From: JAABRE01 sp964413275
GTDB lineage: Bacteria > Cyanobacteriota > Cyanobacteriia > Cyanobacteriales > JAABRE01
Assembly (NCBI GenBank): GCA_964413275.1
Contig: CAYPSO010000002.1
Span: 49,323-113,322 of the forward strand
Direction: 5' to 3'
Length of the DNA: 64,000 nucleotides
This document shows positions 17,338 to 27,239 of this stretch, piece after piece. Positions within the stretch are counted from its first letter, which is position 1. Each line of letters opens with the position of its first letter. The position numbers and the translations under genes are program-made. A model generated the notes under the pieces. The model did no database searches and was not told the DNA's origin. It saw nothing but the letters and a program-made list of their open reading frames with translations.

Positions 17338-19332
17338 ATGTTACAAAAAATCCGAGAAATATTTGTTCACTGGTGGTCAGAATTCGCCCTACAGACTAAG
17401 TTAATGGCTGTAGGAACTTTAGCTGTCTCTTTATTAATGAGCGGTTTAACCTTCTGGGCTGTGAATACTATTCAACAAGATGCCCGTTTTAACGATACTC
17501 GTTTTGGTCGAGATTTAGGGTTGTTATTGGCGACAAATACAGCACCAATGTTAGCAGAAAATGATTTAACGAGCATAGCTCAATTTTCTAGTCGTTTTTA
17601 TAATAGTACCTCAAGTGTGCGTTATCTTCTTTATGCCGATGGAGATGGTGATATTTTTTTTGGGATTCCCTATTCAGAAGCGGCGGTAGAAAATTCCCTC
17701 ACGATTAAACGTCGTATTCAATTACCCGAAAATTATAATACTAATTCAGAAATACCTTTTATTAAACAACATCTAACTCCTAATGGAGAAATTACTGATG
17801 TTTTTATCCCTTTAATTTATGAAGGTAAATATTTAGGTGTTTTAGCCCTGGGGATTAATCCTAATGCGACTGTAGTTGCTTCTTCTAATTTAACTAGAGA
17901 TGTTACCATTGCGGTGTTTGTTTCTATTTGGGCGATGGTAATTTTGGGGGCAGTTTTTAATGCTTTAACTATTACTAGACCAATTAAAGAGTTGGTAGTA
18001 GGGGTGAAAAATATTGCTGCTGGTAATTTTAAACAAAGAGTTGATTTACCCTTGGGAGGAGAATTAGGGGAATTAATTTATAGTTTTAATGAAATGGCCG
18101 AAAAATTAGAAAGATATGAAGAACAAAATATTGAAGAATTAACCGCAGAAAAGGCTAAATTAGAAACTTTAGTTTCTACCATTGCTGATGGTGCGGTTTT
18201 ATTAGATCCAGAATTAAATACTATTTTGGTTAACCCTGCGGCTCGGAAAATGTTTGCGTGGATTGATGAGGATGTAATGGGCAAAAATGTACTTCATCAT
18301 TTACCGCCTGCTTTAACTGTTAAACTTACTCGTCCTCTTTATCAAATTAGTAAAGGTGAAACTACTGGAGAGGAAAGTAGCTCAGATCATGAACATAATT
18401 ATTCTTCTCCTGAATATAGAATTACTTTAAATGAACCTAACCAACGTATATTTAGAGTCTTTGTCAATCGAGTTTTGGATCAATCTAAAGAAATTATTAA
18501 AGGTATCGGTTTAACAGTTCAAGATATTACTAGAGAAGTAGAATTAAACGAAGCCAAAGGTCAATTTATTAGTAATGTTTCCCACGAATTAAGAACTCCT
18601 TTATTTAATATTAAATCTTTTATTGAAACCCTCTGTGAATATGGAGATGATTTAACAGAAACAGAAAAAAAAGAATTTTTAGAAACTGCCAATAAAGAAA
18701 CAGATAGACTCGCTCGCTTAGTTAATGATGTACTTGATTTATCTCGTTTAGAATCAGCTAAAATCTACGAACTTAACCCGGTAGAAATTATTCAACCTAT
18801 CGAACAAACTCTAAGAAATTATCAACTTAATGCTAGGGATAAAGGTATTACATTAGAGCAAGAAATTGAGGAAGATTTACCACCAGTTTTAGGACATTAC
18901 GATCTTTTATTGCAGTTATTAACTAATCTTGTGGGTAATTCTCTTAAATTTACCGAGTCAGGGGGAAAAGTTTTAGTTCGTGCTTATCAAGTTGAATATA
19001 AAAATAGATTAACTCAAGTAAATAAAATTAGAATAGAAATATCAGATACTGGAATTGGTATCGATCAAGAAGATCAACAAGCGATTTTTGACCGTTTTTT
19101 CCGTGTAGAAAATAGGGTACATACTTTAGAAGGTACAGGTTTAGGTCTTTCAATTGTTAAAAATATTATTGAAAAACATTTTAGCCAAATAAATTTAATT
19201 AGCGAAGTTGGTGTGGGAACAACTTTTTGGTTTGATTTAGATATTTATCAAGAAGAAGAAATAACAAAAGCAGACTTTAAAAATACTCATTTGCCTTTGA
19301 ATAATAATAAATATTTAGATAGTATATTATAA
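17338..19332 (+). CDS. nblS: Sensor histidine kinase NblS (Hik33)
   Basis: 664 residues. Order: a membrane helix at about 21-43, a periplasmic sensor region to about 180, a second helix (VTIAVFVSIWAMVILGAVF), a HAMP segment (ITRPIKELVVGVKNIAAGNF), a PAS domain (about 272-400), a HisKA with H416 in SHELRTPLFNIKSF, and an ATPase domain with NLVGNSLKFTE, DTGIGID and GTGLGLSIV. NblS/Hik33 responds to strong light, nutrient limitation and cold and controls phycobilisome degradation and hli genes. Size, architecture and position after purD all fit. Confidence 0.93.
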   Translation: MLQKIREIFVHWWSEFALQTKLMAVGTLAVSLLMSGLTFWAVNTIQQDARFNDTRFGRDLGLLLATNTAPMLAENDLTSIAQFSSRFYNSTSSVRYLLYADGDGDIFFGIPYSEAAVENSLTIKRRIQLPENYNTNSEIPFIKQHLTPNGEITDVFIPLIYEGKYLGVLALGINPNATVVASSNLTRDVTIAVFVSIWAMVILGAVFNALTITRPIKELVVGVKNIAAGNFKQRVDLPLGGELGELIYSFNEMAEKLERYEEQNIEELTAEKAKLETLVSTIADGAVLLDPELNTILVNPAARKMFAWIDEDVMGKNVLHHLPPALTVKLTRPLYQISKGETTGEESSSDHEHNYSSPEYRITLNEPNQRIFRVFVNRVLDQSKEIIKGIGLTVQDITREVELNEAKGQFISNVSHELRTPLFNIKSFIETLCEYGDDLTETEKKEFLETANKETDRLARLVNDVLDLSRLESAKIYELNPVEIIQPIEQTLRNYQLNARDKGITLEQEIEEDLPPVLGHYDLLLQLLTNLVGNSLKFTESGGKVLVRAYQVEYKNRLTQVNKIRIEISDTGIGIDQEDQQAIFDRFFRVENRVHTLEGTGLGLSIVKNIIEKHFSQINLISEVGVGTTFWFDLDIYQEEEITKADFKNTHLPLNNNKYLDSIL

Positions 19333-19424
19333 ATATAGTCTTGACAAATGCAATTAATCATGATTTTGGCTAGTCAAAAATCAAGCAAAGAATTATATTA
19401 AAAGTAAACAATAATCAGAAAAAA

Positions 19425-19748
19425 ATGGATAATAAAGATTGGCTCAAACAATTATTAATGATAGGAGTAGGAACAACCTCTCTAGTAGCTGAGAAATTAA
19501 AAGAAGTCAGCGAAGAATGGGTAAAAGAAGGAAAAATCAATCCAGATCAAGCTAAGAATTTTGTTGACGATCTAATGTCGGGTATAAATTCCGAACAGAA
19601 TAACTTTGAAGCTCAGATGGAAAGGCAATTAAAGAGAATTTTACAGGATTTAGGAGTACCAAGACAGTCAGAAGTGGACGAATTAAGAGGTAGAATTGAT
19701 AGATTGGAACGTCAGATTAGAGATTTAGAAAATAAACTTTGGCGTTAA
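19425..19748 (+). CDS. Phasin-like coiled-coil protein
   Basis: 107 residues, highly helical and charged. The first half (WLKQLLMIGVGTTSLVAEKLKEVSEEWVKEGKI) resembles the phasin-like/PhaF protein family found in many cyanobacteria. The last 35 residues (SEVDELRGRIDRLERQIRDLENKL) are a clear leucine-rich coiled coil. It could coat granules or act as an oligomerising scaffold; the true role is unknown. Its end overlaps a possible upstream start of the FKBP gene, so the two are likely cotranscribed. Confidence 0.7.
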   Translation: MDNKDWLKQLLMIGVGTTSLVAEKLKEVSEEWVKEGKINPDQAKNFVDDLMSGINSEQNNFEAQMERQLKRILQDLGVPRQSEVDELRGRIDRLERQIRDLENKLWR

Positions 19749-19777
19749 ACTATAGCAATCAAGAGGATCGTTTAACA

Positions 19778-20326
19778 ATGAGAGAAATATTAGTTAGTTT
19801 TACAGTCATTGTAGCTTTTACTGTCTTGCTGTTGGTATCATCTCTAAAGAACAATAACCAACAGATAAGTAGTTTTACTACACCTGTGGCTTTAGCCGAT
19901 GAATTAAACAATTCTACCGCAATAGTCGCTCAACAAACAGAAGTTAATCCTGGAGAAGAATTAAAGATAATGAATTTAGAAAATGCCATTACTACAGAGT
20001 CTGGATTAAAGTATATAGAATCCGTAGGAGGAGATGGAGCAACCCCCGAAACAGGGCAAACCGTTGTTGTACACTATACAGGAACTTTAACAGATGGTAG
20101 TGTTTTTGATAGTTCTAGGGAAAGAAATCGTCCTTTTTCCTTCAAAATCGGTGTTGGACAAGTTATTGCGGGTTGGGATGAAGGAGTAGGCACGATGAAG
20201 GTAGGTGGCCGTCGTACTCTAATAATACCTCCTGAATTGGGTTATGGTTCTCGTGGTGCTGGTGGAGTAATTCCTCCCAATGCAACTTTAATTTTTGATG
20301 TGGAATTACTCAAAATTGCGGCTTAA
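19778..20326 (+). CDS. FKBP-type peptidyl-prolyl isomerase, membrane-targeted
   Basis: 182 residues from ATG 19778, which has AAGAGG at 19761-19766; a TTG at 19739 would overlap the previous gene and is less likely. An N-terminal hydrophobic helix (SFTVIVAFTVLLLVSSL) acts as a signal or anchor. The C-terminal 110 residues are an FKBP domain with GQTVVVHYTGTLTDGSVFDSS, GQVIAGWDEGV and IPPELGYGSRGAGG, including the proline-pocket residues. It should catalyse proline isomerisation in the periplasm or thylakoid lumen. Confidence 0.9.
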   Translation: MREILVSFTVIVAFTVLLLVSSLKNNNQQISSFTTPVALADELNNSTAIVAQQTEVNPGEELKIMNLENAITTESGLKYIESVGGDGATPETGQTVVVHYTGTLTDGSVFDSSRERNRPFSFKIGVGQVIAGWDEGVGTMKVGGRRTLIIPPELGYGSRGAGGVIPPNATLIFDVELLKIAA

Positions 20327-20359
20327 TATTTTGCTTTTTATTAGATAAAAATTCCTAGT

Positions 20360-20376
20360 GCGGGCAAAATGCCCGC
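20360..20376. terminator. GC-rich hairpin after FKBP gene
   Basis: GCGGGC and GCCCGC form a 6-base-pair stem around AAAAT, 34 bases after the stop. It is followed by A residues, not T, on the plus strand, so it is not a classical intrinsic terminator in that direction. It also lies just past the 3' end of the minus-strand tRNA-Pro. Confidence 0.4.
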
Positions 20377-20401
20377 AAAAAAAAATTTAGTTGAAATCAC
20401 A

Positions 20402-20475
20402 TCGGGATGACTGGATTTGAACCAGCGACTCCCGCTTCCCGAAAGCGATGCGCTACCAAGCTGCGCTACATCCCG
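20402..20475 (-). tRNA. trnP: tRNA-Pro (CGG)
   Basis: On the minus strand: acceptor CGGGATG with CATCCCG, D arm GCGC/GCGC, anticodon stem TCGCT/AGCGG with loop TTCGGGA giving anticodon CGG, T arm GCTGG/CCAGT with TTCAAAT, discriminator A. All arms are complete. Confidence 0.95.
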
Positions 20476-20551
20476 TTTTAGCCAATTATAACCTAAAAAT
20501 AAACAAAATTGAACTTAAGTAAACTGAATTTGAAAGCAAAAGAATAAAAGT

Positions 20552-20944
20552 TTAACTATTTCTGTTTTGTGGTTTATAACCATTTTCAAAAAACTTAATT
20601 AATTTTGCCTTTTTTGCTAACTTTCGACCCATATCTTCAGCATTTTTCATTTCTTTTTCAGGATGAGGAAGATTAATAATACTAACGTGATTTTCCCTAT
20701 CTTGAATTGCATCTAAATCCAATTCTCTAATATCATTTACCGATAATTCAGCCACACCCCAACTCTTAAACTTTTGATAACTTTCTACATCCAAATTACA
20801 GGATAAATATTCTTCATAATCATTAAGTTTTTGCTTAAACTTTCTAATAAAAGCTTCAGGTCTAACTTCATTAGTATCAGGGTCAATCCACTGACGTTTT
20901 AAGATAATACGATAAACTAAAGTATCATTTGATAACTCATTCAC
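20552..20944 (-). CDS. Hypothetical protein, third gene of TIGR04255 cassette
   Basis: 130 residues, soluble and charged, no known domain recognised. Visible features are the opening YRIILKRQWIDPDTNEVRPEAF, the central SWGVAELSVNDIRELDLDAIQD and HVSIINLPHPEK, which looks like a compact alpha/beta domain with a conserved-looking histidine. It starts 6 bases after the stop of the previous gene, so translation is probably coupled. The block may be a small effector or partner of the two larger proteins, but no activity can be assigned. Confidence 0.6.
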   Translation of the reverse strand: MNELSNDTLVYRIILKRQWIDPDTNEVRPEAFIRKFKQKLNDYEEYLSCNLDVESYQKFKSWGVAELSVNDIRELDLDAIQDRENHVSIINLPHPEKEMKNAEDMGRKLAKKAKLIKFFENGYKPQNRNS

Positions 20945-20950
20945 TACAAT

Positions 20951-21703
20951 TTAAACAGAAGTAATTGGATTATTATTAGATAACCAACGCAAAAGATTAG
21001 AGATGTAATCTATAGCAGTATTAACCGTTATTGTCTTCAATTTGCTATTGTCTCCTTGATAGTAATAAATATAACTTTCTAAATCTTTACAAAATGGAAC
21101 TTTAACTTTTACTTCCTTATCAAACTCCTGATTTCTCCAGATTAAATTAATACCTCCCCGACTATCTAAAGAAGAAAAGCCACAAGGAAAAGCATCGCCT
21201 AATGCTTTATAGAGTTCATCAAGTAAATTTTTTGAAGCTGAAAAAGCATATTCTGAAGGAAGATAAATTTCATCTTCATCATTTTCATCTAAATCACAGT
21301 CTATTTCTTGTAACTCTAAAAGACGATTTAAAGTGATTTGGAAATTAGAATTAACCGATATTTTCTCAATATTAAAAGTAGATATTTCTTGAGAAATAAC
21401 AAGAGAAGAATCCTCAAAATACTTATTATCTTCTAATTTTATAATATTTTCTAATTCTTGTATTGCTTTATCTAAAGCATTTCTACTTCTTAAACTGCTT
21501 AAGATTAATAAGCCTTTTAACAAGCTAATTAATCTATCATTAAATTCCTCTTGATTAATCTCAACTTGAATAGATAAATTTGAAGTAACATTTGGAGTTT
21601 CTAATTGATAAATAGAGTTAACTTCATTTTTCTCTTCATAATTTCTTCTAATGATAACATTTTTATTCAAGAAGTTTGGGTAACATAACATTATGGAGGT
21701 CAT
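20951..21703 (-). CDS. Hypothetical protein, second gene of TIGR04255 cassette
   Basis: About 250 residues from ATG 21703, chosen because GGAG lies 8 bases before it. A longer frame from 21808 would overlap the previous gene by about 145 bases; with this start the overlap is 41 bases. No known domain was recognised. The protein is acidic, with a leucine-rich helical part (LISLLKGLLILSSLRSR) and a DLDENDEDE stretch. The C-terminal half has FPCGFSSLDSRGGINLIWR. No membrane helix or signal peptide is seen. Overlap and spacing say it is made together with its neighbours. Confidence 0.6.
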   Translation of the reverse strand: MTSIMLCYPNFLNKNVIIRRNYEEKNEVNSIYQLETPNVTSNLSIQVEINQEEFNDRLISLLKGLLILSSLRSRNALDKAIQELENIIKLEDNKYFEDSSLVISQEISTFNIEKISVNSNFQITLNRLLELQEIDCDLDENDEDEIYLPSEYAFSASKNLLDELYKALGDAFPCGFSSLDSRGGINLIWRNQEFDKEVKVKVPFCKDLESYIYYYQGDNSKLKTITVNTAIDYISNLLRWLSNNNPITSV

Positions 21704-22448
21704 CGGTAATACTCCATCGGAAAAGCTTTCCTGATAATTTATTAAAGGTTTTGAGAGTGTTCCAGACATATTCATTTTCCTTTTTTCCTTCACTAAAAAA
21801 ATTTGCATCTAATAAATAACAAAATTCTTTTTCTTTAGTATTTGAATCTTCAGCTATAACCAACCCGTGATTAAAGTTTATTTTTCCCTCTTCAAGTTGT
21901 ATCTCCATATTTTTTAATATTGTTGTTAAACAGGGAGAAAATATAGGACTATGTAATTCTGAAGCAATCTCAGCTTTAATTAATTCAGACCAAGGTTTAT
22001 CAGGTATTTCTAGTTTTGAACGCTGGATTAAATCTTTATATCTTAAAGCTATTCTTAAATAAAAACTGTTATCATAAATTTCTTCAAAAGCAGTTAAAGC
22101 TTTTTTAATTTTAGTTTCAAACTCCTCATATCTTTGATATTTAGTAGTAGCTAAAGTAATAAAATCTTTGTTAAGTGATAATTGCCATGTTAAATCTTCT
22201 GACTGAAAATTATGAGTAATATTTTGGCTAGGTAAAGTAGTACCTAAACTCTTAACTAAATTAAGTAATTCAGGTGGTATATTTGGTTGAGATTGTTTAT
22301 AAATAGGATAATCACGACGGATTTTATCCTGAAATTCAAAAGGTTCTTGATTATTAATTCTTAAAATAGTAGGAAAATGCAATTGACACACAACTTCAAT
22401 TAAAGGATTGCGTTGATATATTACTCTTTGGTAATCGGGTAGTTGCAT
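21663..22448 (-). CDS. TIGR04255-like protein
   Basis: About 261 residues from ATG 22448; a TTG at 22472 is an alternative. The start YQRNPLIEVVCQLHFP and the end KLSGKLFRWSITDDLHNVM fit the TIGR04255 family, described only as sporadically distributed proteins of about 250 residues. The protein is soluble with mixed alpha/beta content. It leads a three-gene minus-strand unit whose members overlap or nearly touch. Patchy distribution and cassette structure suggest an accessory, perhaps defence- or toxin-antitoxin-like, system. That is inference; no catalytic motif is visible. Confidence 0.6.
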   Translation of the reverse strand: MQLPDYQRVIYQRNPLIEVVCQLHFPTILRINNQEPFEFQDKIRRDYPIYKQSQPNIPPELLNLVKSLGTTLPSQNITHNFQSEDLTWQLSLNKDFITLATTKYQRYEEFETKIKKALTAFEEIYDNSFYLRIALRYKDLIQRSKLEIPDKPWSELIKAEIASELHSPIFSPCLTTILKNMEIQLEEGKINFNHGLVIAEDSNTKEKEFCYLLDANFFSEGKKENEYVWNTLKTFNKLSGKLFRWSITDDLHNVMLPKLLE

Positions 22449-22547
22449 TTTTAAAAATTTTTTACTCAACAAGACTGATCTATCATAGCTTAGTCTTGAT
22501 TTACTCTCTTGTATTCTTTAGTCTTGTTAACACCTTTTTGTAAAAAC

Positions 22548-25500
22548 TTAAACCTGTGATTTTGAATATCCTCCTCCACCCGGAGTTTCAATTACAAAAG
22601 TATCTCCTGTTTGCATTTCTACTGTGGCAGTACCCTTTAATTCTTCTAAATCACCATTATTTCTAATTACATAATTTCTGCCAGTTTGTCCGTTTTCACC
22701 TCCTTTTAATCCAAAAGGAGCAACAGTTCTACGACTAGATAAAATTCCAGCAGTCATTGGTTCTAAAAAACGTATTTTTCTAATAACTCCATTTCCACCA
22801 GAAAAAACTCCTTTTCCTCCACTATTTTTACGAATAGAAAAGTTTTCTAATAATACAGGGTATCTCCATTCTAATACTTCTGGATCTGTTAAACGAGAAT
22901 TAGTCATGTGAGTCTGTACTGCATCTGTACCATTAAAATTAAAACCTGCACCTGCACCACCACAAATTGTTTCGTAATACTGATATTTTTCATTGCCAAA
23001 AGTGAAGTTATTCATTGTACCTTGGGAAGCTGCTCTTACTCCTAAAGCTCCGTATAAACAATCAGTAATTAATTGGGAAGTTTCCACATTTCCAGCTACT
23101 ACTGCGGCGGGATAAACAGGATTTAGCATACATCCTTCAGGAATAATAATTTCTAAAGGTTTTAAACATCCTGCATTGAGAGGAATATCATCATTTACTA
23201 AGGTTCTAAATACATATAAAACTGCTGCCTTACACACGGAAACTGGAGCATTAAAATTGTTTTTTAATTGAGGAGATGTGCCAGTAAAATCTATTTTTGC
23301 CGTTTGATTTGCCTTGTCAATTGTAATGGTAACTTTAATGATTGCTCCTTGGTCTAATTCACAGGTAAAAGTGCCATCTGTAAGCACATCAATAACTTTT
23401 TTTACACATTCTGTTGCATTATTTTGTACGTAAATCATATAAGATTGAACGGTATTTAAGCCATAATGGTTAATCATATTATGTAGTTCTTGAACACCTT
23501 TTTCATTGGCAGCAATTTGTGCTTGTAAATCGGCAAGATTTTGATTTGGATTACGGGCAGGATAGGAATTATTAGTTAAAATTTCTAAAACTGATTGTTC
23601 TTGAAAAATACCTTCTTTAACTAACTGAAAATGGTCAATTAATATTCCTTCTTGAGTAATATCTGTACTATGAGGTGGCATAGAACCCGGAGTAATTCCT
23701 CCAATGTCGGCATGGTGTCCGCGAGAAGCTACATAAAATACAGGTAAATTATTAGCAAGATTTTTAATAAAAATAGGTGTAATAACAGTAATATCGGGTA
23801 AGTGAGTACCGCCGTTATAGGGATTATTTAACATATAAACATCCCCCGGTTTAAGACTATTTTTTTTACTTTTAATTAGACTACAAACACTATCACTCAT
23901 TGACCCTAAATGTACGGGAATATGAGGAGCATTAGCTACTAATTGTCCATCACCACCAAAAATAGCACAGGAAAAATCTAATCTTTCTTTAATATTTACC
24001 GAATAGCTGGTATTTTGTAGGGTAGTTCCCATTTGTTCAGCGACGGAACGAAATAAGTTATTAAATATTTCTAATTTAACGGGATCTAATTTAATACTCT
24101 TATCTTGATTTTTATCAGTATCTTCTGTAAATATATGTTCGAGAATTAAATTATTGGTTGCAGCTATCTCAGCTTGCCAATGAGGTTCAATCACATTTGT
24201 TCCTGTGGTTTCAACTATTAAAGCTGGCCCGATAATTATATCTCCATTTTGTAAATTTTCTCGTTGATAAACTGGTACATCATACCAATTCTTTTTAGTG
24301 TAAATTGACACAGTTTCTAATATTTGAGGTGGTGTATTTCTAGTTTTGGTACTTGAAATTTTTTCTGGTTTATAAGTGGGACAAACTAACTCAACAAATA
24401 CTGATTCAATTACTAACTGTTTCTCAGGAATAATAAAACCATATCTGTGTTTATGTATTTGTTCAAAATTGGTTCTAATGATCTGAATATCATCACTATA
24501 TTTAACAGTTAAAGTGGAATCTGTACCTTGATATTTAAGATGCAAATTATCAATAATTGTGATTGCGTCTATGTCTGTAATCTTAGTTTCCTGTTGAGCT
24601 AATTTTTCTTGACAAGTATGCCTCAAAACTTCTATAATTTTTTTACTTTGGGTAACTGTGTCTATTTTTAACTCTTGCTCTACGGCTTGCTCTTGGATAA
24701 TACGAACTTCAGCCAATCCCATACCATAAGCTGACAAGACTCCAGCATAGGGATGGATGAATATTTTTTTCATGCCCAAGGATTCAGCAATTAAACAGGC
24801 GTGTTGTCCGCCAGCACCACCGAAACAACACAAAACATATTCTGAAACGTCATAACCTTTTTGTAGGGAGATTTTTTTAATGGCATTAGCCATTTTCTCC
24901 ACTGCGATCGCTAAAAATCCGGCAGCTACTTCTACCTCGTTACGACCATCACCAATTTCTGCGGCTAATTGAGCAAACTTTTCTTTTACAATCTTCCCAT
25001 TGAGGGGAGAATGGGCATCTAAACCAAAAACTTGGGGAAAAAATTGGGGTTGAAGTTTGCCCACCATCACATTACAATCTGTTACCGTTAATGGCCCATT
25101 TCGATCGTAACAACTAGGCCCCGGATTCGCACCAGCCGAGTCAGGGCCTACCCGATACCTACCCCCATGATAGGATAAAATAGAACCTCCCCCTGCCGCA
25201 ACGGTATGAATTGCCATCATCGGTGTACGCAATCTTACCCCGGCAATTTCAGTTTCCAGACTTCTTTCATATTCGCCAGCATAATGACTCACATCGGTGG
25301 AAGTACCACCCATATCAAAGCCGATAATTTTACGAAAACCAGCTAATTCACAGGTCTTGACCGCACCAACAACACCCCCCGCAGGGCCAGATAAAATGCT
25401 ATCCTTACCCTGAAATATCTCTGCATCTGCTAAACCGCCATTGGACTGCATAAACATCAACTTAGGACATTGATGTTTATGGCTTAAATTGGCTTTCACC

Positions 25501-26180
25501 TGATTGACATAACGTTTCAAAATAGGAGATAAATAGGCATCCACTACAGTAGTATCTCCACGACTGACTAGCTTCATTAAAGGACTAACCTGATGGGATA
25601 CAGAAATATGGGTAAAATTAATCTCTGAGGCGATTTGAGCAATTTGTTGTTCGTGATGTGGATAACGATAGCCGTGCATCAAAACAATAGCGCAACTACG
25701 AATCCCAGAATTATAAGCACCTTGTAATTCTTCTCTGACATGATCGAGATTAAGGGATATTAGTTCATTACCCTGTGCGTCGTAGCGTGCATCAACTTCT
25801 ATCACTTGCTGATAAAGCATCTCTGGTAATATGATTTCTTGGGCAAATAAATCAGGACGATTTTGATAACCTATACGTAAAGCATCTTGAAAACCTTGAT
25901 TAATAACTAAAACAACAGCTTCTCCTCTTCTTTCTAACAGGGCATTAGTAGCAACTGTTGTCCCCATTTTAACCACTTCAATCTCATCTGCTGGTATAGG
26001 TGCATTTTGAGATATGCCCAGTATGTTCCTAATTCCTTGGACAGGAGCATCTGGATATTGTTCGGGGTTTTCTGACAATAATTTATCTACGAAAATACTA
26101 CCATCAGGAGCTTTAGCAACTACATCAGTAAATGTTCCCCCTCGATCTATCCAAAATTGCCAACCTTTTGTTAATTTCAT
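22548..26180 (-). CDS. oplAH: 5-oxoprolinase (hydantoinase A/B fusion)
   Basis: 1210 residues in one chain. Residues 1-~680 are hydantoinase A-like (FWIDRGGTFTDVVAKAPDG, GFDMGGTSTDVSHYAG, CCFGGAGGQHACL). Residues ~700-1210 are hydantoinase B-like (LFRSVAEQMGTTLQNTSYSVNIKERLD, DVYMLNNPYNGGTHLPD, VASRGHHADIGG, IETPGGGGY). This is the layout of ATP-dependent 5-oxoprolinase, which opens pyroglutamate to glutamate and recycles glutathione breakdown products. Length and motifs are intact. A hydantoinase acting on another substrate is possible. It is a single gene, divergent from the AI-2E exporter. Confidence 0.9.
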   Translation of the reverse strand: MKLTKGWQFWIDRGGTFTDVVAKAPDGSIFVDKLLSENPEQYPDAPVQGIRNILGISQNAPIPADEIEVVKMGTTVATNALLERRGEAVVLVINQGFQDALRIGYQNRPDLFAQEIILPEMLYQQVIEVDARYDAQGNELISLNLDHVREELQGAYNSGIRSCAIVLMHGYRYPHHEQQIAQIASEINFTHISVSHQVSPLMKLVSRGDTTVVDAYLSPILKRYVNQVKANLSHKHQCPKLMFMQSNGGLADAEIFQGKDSILSGPAGGVVGAVKTCELAGFRKIIGFDMGGTSTDVSHYAGEYERSLETEIAGVRLRTPMMAIHTVAAGGGSILSYHGGRYRVGPDSAGANPGPSCYDRNGPLTVTDCNVMVGKLQPQFFPQVFGLDAHSPLNGKIVKEKFAQLAAEIGDGRNEVEVAAGFLAIAVEKMANAIKKISLQKGYDVSEYVLCCFGGAGGQHACLIAESLGMKKIFIHPYAGVLSAYGMGLAEVRIIQEQAVEQELKIDTVTQSKKIIEVLRHTCQEKLAQQETKITDIDAITIIDNLHLKYQGTDSTLTVKYSDDIQIIRTNFEQIHKHRYGFIIPEKQLVIESVFVELVCPTYKPEKISSTKTRNTPPQILETVSIYTKKNWYDVPVYQRENLQNGDIIIGPALIVETTGTNVIEPHWQAEIAATNNLILEHIFTEDTDKNQDKSIKLDPVKLEIFNNLFRSVAEQMGTTLQNTSYSVNIKERLDFSCAIFGGDGQLVANAPHIPVHLGSMSDSVCSLIKSKKNSLKPGDVYMLNNPYNGGTHLPDITVITPIFIKNLANNLPVFYVASRGHHADIGGITPGSMPPHSTDITQEGILIDHFQLVKEGIFQEQSVLEILTNNSYPARNPNQNLADLQAQIAANEKGVQELHNMINHYGLNTVQSYMIYVQNNATECVKKVIDVLTDGTFTCELDQGAIIKVTITIDKANQTAKIDFTGTSPQLKNNFNAPVSVCKAAVLYVFRTLVNDDIPLNAGCLKPLEIIIPEGCMLNPVYPAAVVAGNVETSQLITDCLYGALGVRAASQGTMNNFTFGNEKYQYYETICGGAGAGFNFNGTDAVQTHMTNSRLTDPEVLEWRYPVLLENFSIRKNSGGKGVFSGGNGVIRKIRFLEPMTAGILSSRRTVAPFGLKGGENGQTGRNYVIRNNGDLEELKGTATVEMQTGDTFVIETPGGGGYSKSQV

Positions 26181-26222
26181 AGTAAGCTGAAGCTAAACTT
26201 TCTTGAATTTTAAGCGAAATTG

Positions 26223-27239
26223 ATGAATTTTGGTCAATGGCTTGGTTTAATTAGCCTTACTATTTCCTTTTATATTCTCTGGCAGATTCGTCAAATCCTT
26301 TTATTGCTTTTCACTGCCGTAGTTTTAGCTACTGCTTTAAATCGTTTAGTTTGTCAATTACAACGGTTTAATATAAAACGTAAATTTGCTATTCCCTTAA
26401 CTCTTACAGGCATTTTTTTATTAGCTATTATTTTCTTTAATTTAGTTATTCCTCCTTTTATCGAACAATTTCAAGAGTTACTTAAATTGATACCTAAAGG
26501 CTTTGAACAATTATATTCTAAGCTTAAAGATTTAGAGTCTCAAAATTTTGACTGGTTGCCATCTTTACCTTCTTTCACAGAAATCATTAATCAATTACAA
26601 TTATCTGATATTTTTCAAAATTTTGTTTCGTTTTTTTCTAATTCTTTAAATGTTTTTTTGCAGGTATTATTAATATTAGTTTTGACGGTAATGCTCTTGT
26701 CTAATCCTCCTGCTTATCGGCGAGTATTTCTGTTATTATTTCCATCGTTTTATCGTCGTCGTGCTGACATAATTCTAAATGAATGTGAGTTAGCTTTAGG
26801 TAATTGGTTAACGGGAATTACGATTAATTGTCTTTTTATTGGTATATCTTGTGGGCTTGGTTTATGGATTTTACAAATTCGTTTAGTATTAGCCCATGCT
26901 TTAATTGCGGGGATTCTCAATTTTATTCCTAATATTGGGCCTGCTACCAGTGTTATTTTTCCTTTAATGATTGCCTTATTAGATGAACCTTGGAAAATAC
27001 TTCCTATTTTTATTTGGTATTTTATTGTTCAGAATATAGAAAGTTATTGGTTATCGCCAATTGTTATGGCTAAACAAGTTTCTCTTTTGCCTGCGGTGAC
27101 ATTATCTGCACAAATTTTTTGTGCTACTACTTTAGGGTTACTCGGTTTAATATTAGCTTTACCATTAACTGTGGTTACAAAAACTTGGATTGATGACTTG
27201 TTATTTGAGGATATTCTTGATAAATGGAAAAAAAATTAA
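26223..27239 (+). CDS. AI-2E family transporter
   Basis: 338 residues from ATG 26223; the TTG just before adds one residue. It has the AI-2E exporter (UPF0118) layout: two to three N-terminal helices with ATALNRLVCQLQRF, a soluble middle (EQFQELLKLIPKGFEQLYSKL), then about five helices with LIAGILNFIPNIGP and VQNIESYWLSPIVMAK. Family members export autoinducer-2 or act as ion antiporters, so the substrate is open. The gene is 40 bases from the divergent 5-oxoprolinase gene. Confidence 0.88.
   Translation: MNFGQWLGLISLTISFYILWQIRQILLLLFTAVVLATALNRLVCQLQRFNIKRKFAIPLTLTGIFLLAIIFFNLVIPPFIEQFQELLKLIPKGFEQLYSKLKDLESQNFDWLPSLPSFTEIINQLQLSDIFQNFVSFFSNSLNVFLQVLLILVLTVMLLSNPPAYRRVFLLLFPSFYRRRADIILNECELALGNWLTGITINCLFIGISCGLGLWILQIRLVLAHALIAGILNFIPNIGPATSVIFPLMIALLDEPWKILPIFIWYFIVQNIESYWLSPIVMAKQVSLLPAVTLSAQIFCATTLGLLGLILALPLTVVTKTWIDDLLFEDILDKWKKN

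Noticed and set aside
26220..26222. TTG start one codon before the AI-2E gene ATG
   Set aside because: The ATG directly after it is the simpler start.
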